From G965213525 sp965213525 (GTDB lineage: Bacteria; Actinomycetota; Acidimicrobiia; Acidimicrobiales; Poriferisodalaceae), in the NCBI GenBank assembly GCA_965213525.1, contig OZ243889.1, positions 1,054,001-1,118,000 on the forward strand: a stretch of DNA of 64,000 bases, given 5' to 3'. Below are positions 58,370 to 64,000 of this stretch, in pieces; the stretch's first letter is position 1, and each line of letters opens with the position of its first letter. A program made the translations under genes and the position numbers. The notes under the pieces were generated by a model. It worked only from the letters and a program-made list of their open reading frames with translations. It ran no database searches and had not been told where the DNA came from.

Positions 58370-59106
58370 CGGCTGGGGACCTCGCGCTCGGGCGCCACCC
58401 GCCCGGCATCCGAGCCGACGACGGACCAGGCGACGAGCGAATCGAGCGCCTCGGCCAGGTCGCGGCGTCGAGCCGGCTTGCGCAGGAACGCCGCCGCCCC
58501 CGCCGCCAGCGCCCGATCGACATCTCCGAAGCCAGCCAGCATGAGCACCGGCGGCGGATCGTCCCACTCGTCACAGATGCGACGGCACATCTGGTAGCCC
58601 GATGCTCCGGCGATCGCCGCATCGAGCACCAGGCAACGGGGACCGAGGCGCTGACCGACCTCGACCAGCTCGTCGGCGTCGAGCGCCGCGCACCGGGCGC
58701 TCCGGCTGGCGAGCACCAGCTCGACCAACGCGGCGGTGTCGGGGTCGTTGACCGTCACGACGACGTCGGTCTCCTCGTCACAGGCCCCCACTCGCCCGGT
58801 GATCCGAACGGCCAGCCGCCGGAACGCCATGGCCGGCGTCTCACCCTCGCTCAACTGCTCGGCGACCCAGCGCAGCCGGGCCAGCTGACGCGGCGAGTAG
58901 AGCTGATGGCCACCGGTGGTGCGGTACGGCACGACCATCCCGTAGCGCCGCTCCCACTCCCGCAACGTCACGGTCGGAACGCCGACCACCCCGGACACCG
59001 CACCGATCGAGTACACCGGAGCGTCATCGGCGCCGCCGTCGCCCGACTCCTCGAGGCCGGCGCCGCGCGCAGGTCGGGTCAGTTCGTCACCCGCATCGCC
59101 CGCCAC
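58366..59106 (-). CDS. MerR-type regulator fused to a receiver-like domain
   Basis: A 246-residue protein. Residues ~30-100 are a MerR-family winged helix of the CarA/LitR sort (YSIGAVSGVVGVPTVTLREW, ERRYGMVVPYRTTGGHQLYS). In place of the B12 domain usual in CarA/LitR, residues ~120-235 are CheY-like: TVNDPDTAALVELVL, CLVLDAAIAGASGYQMCRRI (phospho-Asp position), VLMLAGFGDVDRALAAGA and FLRKPARRRDLAEAL (conserved Lys). The switch Thr/Ser is Ala, so phosphorylation-dependent output may be altered. GTG 59106, with a TTG at 59109 as alternative. A dyad TTGAC-N10-GTCAA lies just upstream. It is coupled to the KaiC-like gene. Confidence 0.8.
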   Translation of the reverse strand: MAGDAGDELTRPARGAGLEESGDGGADDAPVYSIGAVSGVVGVPTVTLREWERRYGMVVPYRTTGGHQLYSPRQLARLRWVAEQLSEGETPAMAFRRLAVRITGRVGACDEETDVVVTVNDPDTAALVELVLASRSARCAALDADELVEVGQRLGPRCLVLDAAIAGASGYQMCRRICDEWDDPPPVLMLAGFGDVDRALAAGAAAFLRKPARRRDLAEALDSLVAWSVVGSDAGRVAPEREVPSR

Positions 59107-59113
59107 CAAGCAA

Positions 59114-59133
59114 TTGACACTAGCAGACGTCAA
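59114..59133. promoter_or_regulatory. Dyad TTGAC-N10-GTCAA upstream of the MerR-REC gene
   Basis: A perfect 5-bp inverted repeat with a 10-nt spacer, 59114-59133, overlaps a TAGTGT -10-like hexamer (59122-59117, minus strand) located 10 nt from GTG 59106. MerR proteins bind dyads inside promoters, so autoregulation is a reasonable inference. Confidence 0.5.
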
Positions 59134-59196
59134 CCCGGCACTGGGCGTGGTCCCTTTGGGGGGCCCTGACGTGCCGGGGGTCCGGTCGCGTTCGAG

Positions 59197-59202
59197 TAGC
59201 GT
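59197..59202 (+). promoter_or_regulatory. Putative -10 hexamer TAGCGT of the Rieske operon (leaderless)
   Basis: TAGCGT ends 8 nt before GTG 59211, with no Shine-Dalgarno. It is the same hexamer as before the alternative-oxidase-like gene. Confidence 0.45.
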
Positions 59203-59210
59203 CACCGAGC

Positions 59211-60098
59211 GTGCCCGCCGCCGCCAGCCGGACCGATCTGGGCGCCGCGACCAGGCTGATCTGGGACCACATGAGCCGCCCACCCGATGCCGACCCCGTC
59301 GCTCGGGTCCACGCTGCTTCGGACGCCGGGTTCGACGGCATCGGGCTGTTCGTCCGGGCCTGGCAGCACCTGCGGCGAGACCCCGCCCACGTCGATCGCC
59401 TCGATGCCGCCCTCGAGGAGACCGGGCTGCGCATCGCCGGCATGGAGGTGGCCAAGGGATGGCCAGCCCCGGGGGCGGGCGGTGACGAGGCGGCCGCCTT
59501 CGAGTCGGCGGCCTGGGAGCTGGCCGCCAGGTACGGGTGTTCGTACCTGCAGGCCATCGGATCAGACGTCGGTGCGCCGGCCGACGCCGCACCGGGCTTC
59601 GGGGCGCTGTGTGACCGGGCCGCCGACCACGGCGTGCGGGTGGGCCTCGAGTTCGTCCCCGAGATGACCGACGTGGGCACCGCCGCGGTCGCAGCAGAGA
59701 TCGTCGAGCGAGCCGATCGCGCCAACGGCGGGCTGTGCGTCGACAGCTGGCACGTCACCCGCTCGACCGGCCGCGTCGACGACGTGCTCGGCCTCCCCGG
59801 CGAGAAGATCTACTGGGTGCAGCTGAACGACGGCCCGATCGCGCCCGACCATCCCGACTACTACACCGACACGATCTCGAACCGGCGGGCGCCGGGGCAC
59901 GGCGAGTTCGATCTCGTCGGCCTGATCGGCAACCTCGACGCCGTGGGGGCGAGCTGCCCGTTCGGCATCGAGGTCTGCTCGACCGAGCTGTGGGCCGCCG
60001 ATGTCGACGTGGCCGCTCGCACCAGCCACGATGGCCTCCTGGACGTGCTCGCCGCGGCTCGTGGCCACTCCGGCTCGACAGGGGGAAACGAACGATGA
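59211..60098 (+). CDS. Sugar-phosphate isomerase/epimerase-like TIM-barrel protein
   Basis: A 295-residue AP-endonuclease-2/xylose-isomerase-like barrel. VHAASDAGFDGIGLFVRAWQ, DAALEETGLRIAGMEVAKGW, DHGVRVGLEFVPEMTDVG (metal-binding Glu in LEFVP) and GGLCVDSWHVTRSTG (metal-binding Asp/His) fit the family, then IYWVQLNDGP and GHGEFDLVGLIGNLDAVG. Members isomerise or dehydrate sugars or keto acids. It is the first gene of a row with a Rieske oxygenase (ATGA overlap), a Rieske ferredoxin and a SnoaL-like protein. The substrate is unknown. A leaderless GTG start is likely. Confidence 0.8.
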   Translation: MPAAASRTDLGAATRLIWDHMSRPPDADPVARVHAASDAGFDGIGLFVRAWQHLRRDPAHVDRLDAALEETGLRIAGMEVAKGWPAPGAGGDEAAAFESAAWELAARYGCSYLQAIGSDVGAPADAAPGFGALCDRAADHGVRVGLEFVPEMTDVGTAAVAAEIVERADRANGGLCVDSWHVTRSTGRVDDVLGLPGEKIYWVQLNDGPIAPDHPDYYTDTISNRRAPGHGEFDLVGLIGNLDAVGASCPFGIEVCSTELWAADVDVAARTSHDGLLDVLAAARGHSGSTGGNER

Positions 60099-61471
60099 CC
60101 GACATCGAACAGCGCCCGGCGCCGGGCGAAGCCCGAGAGGTCGGGCCGTCGCTGTACGACCAGCTGCGCCAGGACCCGAACCCACCGCCGCCCCAACTGC
60201 TCGAGCGGTCCTATGAGTTCCTCGGCGACGACGACATCGCCTATGAGACCTACACCTCGGTCGACTACGCCGAGGCCGAGCACGAGCGGATGTGGTCACG
60301 GGTGTGGCAGTGGGCCTGCCACGTCGACCACGTGCCCGAGGCCGGTGACTACTCGGTGTACGACATCGGCGACCGCTCGGCGCTCATCGTGCGCACCGAG
60401 AGCGGCGAGCTGAAGGCCTACGTCAACGCCTGCATGCACCGGGGCACCCAGCTCAAGCCGCCAGGGTCCTGCGGGTTCGCCACCGAGCTGCGCTGTCCGT
60501 TCCACGGGTGGCGGTGGTCCCTCGACGGCGAGATCGTCGAGATCCCCGGCCGGTGGGACTTCCCCCACGTCACCGACGACAGCCACCACCTCGTCGAGAT
60601 CGCCATCGACGTGTGGGAGGGCTTCGTCTTCGTCAACTTCGACCCGGCGGCCGCTCCGCTCGCCGAGCACCTCGGCGTCCTCCCCCGCCACTGGGCCGAC
60701 TGGGGCCTGGCCGACCGCTACATCGACGTCCACGTCAACAAGCGCCTGCCCTGCAACTGGAAGGCGGCGGCCGAGGCCTTCCTCGAGGCGTACCACGTGC
60801 GAGAGACCCACTCCTCGGGTGAGGTCGGCGACGAGGTCACCACCGCCTACGACGTGTGGCCGCCCCACGTGTCGCGCTTCATCCACACGACATCGCTGAA
60901 CAGCCCGCTGCGCACCCCGCCGCGCACCGAGGACCAGCTGCTCGCCCGTCACGCCGGCCGGCGGGGCACCGATGCGTGGGAGCTGCCCGAGGGCATGCGA
61001 GCCCGGGACTTCTACGCCCAGCGCTTCCAGGAGGAGATGGCCGACACCTACGGGGGGGACTTCTCGCACCTGTCCGAGTCGATGACGTTGGACTCGATCG
61101 AGTACTTCTTGTTCCCCAACGCCTTCTTCTTCCCCGGGTTGCAGATCCCGATGGTGTACCGGTTCCGGCCCGACCCGGCCTCGATCGACCACAGCTACTT
61201 CGACCTGTTGATGATGCGGCCCCGCCCCCCCGAGGGCCCGGCCCCGGCGCCACCCGAGGTGATCGAGCTCGACGTCGACGACAGCTACACGATCGCCGAG
61301 GGCCTCGGCGCCCTCGGAGCCGTCTATGACCAGGACACCGCCAACATGGCCGCCCAGACCCGGGGCTTCCGGGCCAGCGCCAAGGCCGGTCAGACGCTCG
61401 GCAACTACCAGGAGGTGCGAGCCCGGCACCTCCAACAGACCGTGCGCCGCTACGTCGACGGCGACCTCTAG
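60095..61471 (+). CDS. Rieske [2Fe-2S] ring-hydroxylating oxygenase, alpha subunit
   Basis: A 458-residue oxygenase. The Rieske centre is NACMHRGTQLKPPGSCG...ELRCPFHGWRWS (CxH and CxxH). The catalytic domain has AEAFLEAYHVRETHSSGE with the two His of the mononuclear iron site. This is the longer alpha type compared with the gene at 32760. ATG 60095 overlaps the TIM-barrel stop and has GGGGGAAA upstream. The next gene is a Rieske ferredoxin that could supply electrons, and a SnoaL-like protein may take the place of a small subunit, although a classical beta subunit is absent. The substrate is unknown. Confidence 0.88.
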   Translation: MTDIEQRPAPGEAREVGPSLYDQLRQDPNPPPPQLLERSYEFLGDDDIAYETYTSVDYAEAEHERMWSRVWQWACHVDHVPEAGDYSVYDIGDRSALIVRTESGELKAYVNACMHRGTQLKPPGSCGFATELRCPFHGWRWSLDGEIVEIPGRWDFPHVTDDSHHLVEIAIDVWEGFVFVNFDPAAAPLAEHLGVLPRHWADWGLADRYIDVHVNKRLPCNWKAAAEAFLEAYHVRETHSSGEVGDEVTTAYDVWPPHVSRFIHTTSLNSPLRTPPRTEDQLLARHAGRRGTDAWELPEGMRARDFYAQRFQEEMADTYGGDFSHLSESMTLDSIEYFLFPNAFFFPGLQIPMVYRFRPDPASIDHSYFDLLMMRPRPPEGPAPAPPEVIELDVDDSYTIAEGLGALGAVYDQDTANMAAQTRGFRASAKAGQTLGNYQEVRARHLQQTVRRYVDGDL

Positions 61472-61825
61472 GTGGACCCCGCACCCTCGACCGCAGTGCT
61501 CGGCGATCTCGATGACCTCGCCGACGGTCAGATGCGGCGCATCGACGACGTCGGCGACCACGGCGTCGTCGTGTGCCGGGTGAAGGGCCAGCTGCACGCG
61601 CTGGAGGACATGTGCTCCCACGCCGAGGCCCGCCTCAGCGAGGGCCGCCTGCGGGGCACGGCGCTGGTCTGCCCCCGCCACGGCGCCTCCTTCGACGTGC
61701 GCGACGGTTCGCACTCGGGGCCCCCGGCGGCCCGGGGCGTGCCGTGTCACCACGTCGAGGAGACCGACCGTGGTGCGGTGGTCCACCTGGGCGGTTCGTC
61801 CTCAGCCGACGACGGGCCACGATGA
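61472..61825 (+). CDS. Rieske-type ferredoxin
   Basis: A 117-residue soluble [2Fe-2S] protein. LEDMCSHAEARLSEGRLRGT carries CxH, and ALVCPRHGASFDVRDG carries CxxH, the Rieske ligands, with normal spacing of about 17 residues between them. It resembles the ferredoxins of ring-hydroxylating dioxygenases and should pass electrons to the adjacent oxygenase. GTG 61472 directly follows the oxygenase stop (TAG at 61469-61471), with no gap. No reductase gene is nearby. Confidence 0.88.
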   Translation: MDPAPSTAVLGDLDDLADGQMRRIDDVGDHGVVVCRVKGQLHALEDMCSHAEARLSEGRLRGTALVCPRHGASFDVRDGSHSGPPAARGVPCHHVEETDRGAVVHLGGSSSADDGPR

Positions 61826-61909
61826 CCGCGTCGCGGCGAGCGACCGACGACCGGGGTGAGACACGCAGGGCCGTACGGGAGACCGCAGGGTCGTGAAGGA
61901 GCAGACCAC

Positions 61910-62413
61910 GTGGACGAGCTGACGACGCTGCTGGCCGAGCGCGAGATCCGCCGCCGGTTGCTGGACTACTGCCGGGGCATCGACCGCTGCGACGCCGAGC
62001 TGGTGGCCTCGGCGTACCACGACGGCGCCTACGACGACCACGGCTCGTACAAGGGCGACGCCGCGACCTTCGCCGAGTACGCCACCAAGGCCCTGCGGGC
62101 GACCTGTGACGCCACGGTGCACGGCCTCGGCGATTCGATCATCGACTTCGACGAGGCCGGTGAGACCGCTTGGGTCGAGACCTACGTGAGCGCCCAGCAC
62201 CTGCGCCACGACGACGACGGTCCGTTCCTCGAGTGGTTCGCCGGCCGCTACGTCGATCGCTTCGAACGTCGCGACGGCGACTGGCGCATCGCCCACCGGG
62301 TCTGCTGTCGCACCTGGGACAAGGTCGAGCGCATCGAGCTCGCCTTCGAGCCGGGTCGCTTCACCGAGGGCTCTCGCGACCGCGACGATCTCGCCTACCG
62401 CCACGACCGCTGA
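61910..62413 (+). CDS. SnoaL-like/NTF2-fold protein in the Rieske operon
   Basis: A 167-residue protein. LLAEREIRRRLLDYCRGIDR is the N-terminal helix, VASAYHDGAYDDHGSYKGDA the substrate-pocket turn, ATVHGLGDSIIDFDEAGETA and WVETYVSAQHLRHDDDGPFL the sheet, and RRDGDWRIAHRVCCRTWDKV the closing strands. The fold matches SnoaL_4-type proteins and the small subunits of aromatic dioxygenases. GTG 61910 has AAGGAG upstream. It lies 84 nt downstream of the ferredoxin. It may be a structural partner of the oxygenase or a dehydratase/isomerase for its product. Confidence 0.75.
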   Translation: MDELTTLLAEREIRRRLLDYCRGIDRCDAELVASAYHDGAYDDHGSYKGDAATFAEYATKALRATCDATVHGLGDSIIDFDEAGETAWVETYVSAQHLRHDDDGPFLEWFAGRYVDRFERRDGDWRIAHRVCCRTWDKVERIELAFEPGRFTEGSRDRDDLAYRHDR

Positions 62414-62428
62414 GCGCCCGGTGGCGGC

Positions 62429-63553
62429 TCAGCCGTCGGGGCTCAGGGTGATCTCGGTGGCCTTGACCGACGCCCAGGTCGGGCGCCCCACCGCCAGGCC
62501 GAGGGCCGTCACCGCCTCGGGGACGACGTCGACGCCGAGGGCCAAGGGTCCACCGAGGACGACCCGCACGGTCTCACCGAGTGGTTCCAGGGCGGCCACC
62601 TGGGTGGCCCAGGCGTTGCGGGGGCTTCCCGTGGGACGTTCGGGGTGCAGGGCCACGGCGTTGGGGGGGATGACCGCCACCACCCGGCCCTGGGTGTGGG
62701 TGTCGGCGGTGCGCAGCGTCACGGGGCGCCCGTCGGTGCCGGCAGGGCCCTCGATGGTGAGGTGCCCGCCCCGGTTGGTCCCGCTCAACAGGTTGGTGCC
62801 GGCCAGGGCGGCAGCGTAGGGCGTGGCGGGCCGGCGACGCAGCTCGTCGAAGGTGCCCTGTTGGGTCTGGCGGCCGTCCTCGATGACCACCACCCGGTCG
62901 GCGAGGATGGCGGCGTCAGAGGGGTCGTGGGTGATGAGCACACGGGGCCCGGTGAAGCCGGTGACGTGGCGGGCCAGCAGCCGCCGGGTGCGGCTGCGGG
63001 CGGCGGCGTCGAGCGCGGCGAGCGGCTCGTCGAGCAGCAGCAGGGCGGGGTCAGCGGCCAGGGCACGGGCGAGCGCCACCCGTTGGGCCTGACCACCTGA
63101 CAGTTCGGCCGGTCGTCGGTCGGCGAGCTCGGCGATGTCGAGCGCCTCCAACCACCTGCGGGCGTCGTCGCGGGCGACACGGCGACGCCGGCCGCGCGCC
63201 CGGGCTGGGAAGGCGACGTTGGCCGCCACGTCGAGGTGCTCGAACAGCAGGTGCTGCTGGAACACCGCACCGATCCGGCGGTGACGGGGCGCCACCGAGA
63301 TCTTCTTGGCGGTGTCCTCGAGCACCTGGGCGTCGAGCACGATGCGGCCCTCGTCGAGGTCGACGAGCCCGCAGAGCGCATCGACGACGGTCGACTTGCC
63401 GGCCCCGTTCGGTCCGAGCAGGGCCACCGTCTCACCTGGCGCCACGGTCACGGCCAGCTCGAGGGTGAAGTCGGCGTTCCGGCGCACGACCAGCTCGGCG
63501 CACAGGCCCTGGTGGGGGCGCCCGGTGGTGTCGGCCGCCGTCGCGGTCCTCAC
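62429..63553 (-). CDS. modC: Molybdate ABC transporter ATP-binding protein
   Basis: A 374-residue ABC ATPase. ALLGPNGAGKSTVVDALCGL (Walker A), RRIGAVFQQHLLFEHLDVAA (Q-loop), RPAELSGGQAQRVALARALA (signature), ALLLLDEPLAALDAAARSRT (Walker B) and VLITHDPSDAAILADRVVVI (His switch) are seen. After about residue 250 there is a regulatory C-domain with a TOBE-like beta part (NAVALHPERPTGSPRNAWAT), as in ModC. It fuels molybdate import with ModB. The permease gene upstream overlaps at GTGA (63550-63553). ModC rather than another class is inferred from the TOBE-like part and the permease type. Confidence 0.85.
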   Translation of the reverse strand: MRTATAADTTGRPHQGLCAELVVRRNADFTLELAVTVAPGETVALLGPNGAGKSTVVDALCGLVDLDEGRIVLDAQVLEDTAKKISVAPRHRRIGAVFQQHLLFEHLDVAANVAFPARARGRRRRVARDDARRWLEALDIAELADRRPAELSGGQAQRVALARALAADPALLLLDEPLAALDAAARSRTRRLLARHVTGFTGPRVLITHDPSDAAILADRVVVIEDGRQTQQGTFDELRRRPATPYAAALAGTNLLSGTNRGGHLTIEGPAGTDGRPVTLRTADTHTQGRVVAVIPPNAVALHPERPTGSPRNAWATQVAALEPLGETVRVVLGGPLALGVDVVPEAVTALGLAVGRPTWASVKATEITLSPDG

Positions 63554-64000
63554 GGGGCGTTCCACCACCGGCCCCGCAGCGCCACCAGGACCACGACCGA
63601 CACGGCCACGAGCACCAGGCTCATGGCGATCGCTGCGTCCCGGTCCGAATCCAAGGCGACGAAGACCGCCAGGGGCAGGGTCTGCGTGCGGCCTTGCAGG
63701 TTGCCGGCGAAGGTGACCGTGGCCCCGAACTCCCCGAGGGCCCTCGCCCAGGCGAGCACCGCCCCGGCGGCGAGCGACGGGCCGATGGCAGGGAGGGTGA
63801 TCCAACGCATCACCGCCCACGGTCCGGCGCCGAGGGTGGCCGCCGCCCCTTCGACGCGGGCGTCGACGGTGCGCAGCGCCCCCTCGACGGTGAGCACGAG
63901 GAACGGCATGGCCACGAAGGTGTTGGCGGCGACGACCCCCCACGCCGAGAACGGCAACGTCAACCCCGTGGCGTCATGGAGCGGTCCACCGACGACCCCG
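63550..64000 (-). CDS. modB: Molybdate ABC transporter permease, C-terminal part (start outside window)
   Basis: At least 150 C-terminal codons of a ModB-type permease, open to the window edge. GVVGGPLHDATGLTLPFSAW leads to the hydrophobic segment GVVAANTFVAMPFLVLTVEG, the EAA-like cytoplasmic loop EGAAATLGAGPWAVMRWITL, and AWARALGEFGATVTFAGNLQ (the family's GEFGAT motif). Two more helices follow. It forms the membrane pore for molybdate or tungstate. The stop overlaps the modC start by GTGA. Confidence 0.85.
   Translation of the reverse strand, partial: GVVGGPLHDATGLTLPFSAWGVVAANTFVAMPFLVLTVEGALRTVDARVEGAAATLGAGPWAVMRWITLPAIGPSLAAGAVLAWARALGEFGATVTFAGNLQGRTQTLPLAVFVALDSDRDAAIAMSLVLVAVSVVVLVALRGRWWNAP

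Noticed and set aside
58366..59592. A 408-codon MerR regulator gene
   Set aside because: Codons upstream of 59106 are antisense to the TIM-barrel gene and carry no motif.

Overview
The window is very GC-rich and gene-dense. Most genes are short-spaced or overlap by GTGA/ATGA. Several features point to an actinobacterium, most likely an Acidimicrobiia-type lineage: a DUF222/HNH endonuclease gene, WS/DGAT acyltransferases, F420/FMN luciferase-like oxidoreductases, a mycothiol-nitroreductase-like DsbA protein, monomeric NADP isocitrate dehydrogenase, and a secreted protein with GYWLVAADGGVFSYGDA repeats. The taxonomic call is inference from content. No rRNA, tRNA, CRISPR array or complete insertion sequence was seen, and no gene-free stretch exceeds 300 bases.

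Layout. 1-8.3 kb: tail of a LamG-like protein, a CPA2 antiporter, a luciferase-like oxidoreductase, a coupled pair of malyl-CoA-lyase-type enzymes, a DUF222/HNH gene, and a lower-GC islet holding one broken membrane-protein gene. 8.4-28.3 kb: lipid, acyl and amino-acid metabolism. This includes two paralogous N-acyl-D-amino-acid deacylase-like amidohydrolases, two WS/DGAT proteins (one with a broken catalytic motif), a PLP decarboxylase coupled to pxpA and a pxpB-pxpC fusion, a YeiH-like exporter divergent from a LysR regulator over a perfect operator palindrome, and a haloalkane dehalogenase. 28.4-32.5 kb: pstSCAB, read leftwards behind a PHO-box-like array. 32.8-51 kb: a Rieske oxygenase, isocitrate dehydrogenase, a photolyase/cryptochrome-like protein whose two domains look permuted, the KhtT/KhtU K+/H+ antiport pair, an alternative-oxidase-like diiron protein, a repeat protein, a lone PEP-mobile-domain protein, an acyl-CoA synthetase, a flavin monooxygenase and an MscS channel. 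51-59 kb: RecQ; a cassette of polyprenyl-phosphate mannose synthase, Thr/Glu-repeat lipoprotein and PMT mannosyltransferase; and, facing it, a coupled MerR-receiver/KaiC/GT87 operon. 59.2-62.4 kb: a Rieske oxygenase operon. 62.4 kb to the end: modC and part of modB.

How the parts connect. The best candidate for an undescribed system is the mannosylation cassette: donor synthase, membrane mannosyltransferase and, between them, a lipoprotein of about 100 mature residues of which about a quarter are Thr, an obvious possible O-mannosylation substrate. The domain-permuted photolyase and the MerR-REC/KaiC module with a dyad over its promoter are the next most interesting.

Two general observations matter for gene calling. 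Many genes start 6-8 nt after a TANNNT hexamer with no Shine-Dalgarno, which suggests leaderless mRNAs. Two genes (about 14,267 and 8,217-8,243) carry apparent one-base frameshifts; the first falsely fuses a membrane protein to a downstream hydrolase in one long open frame.
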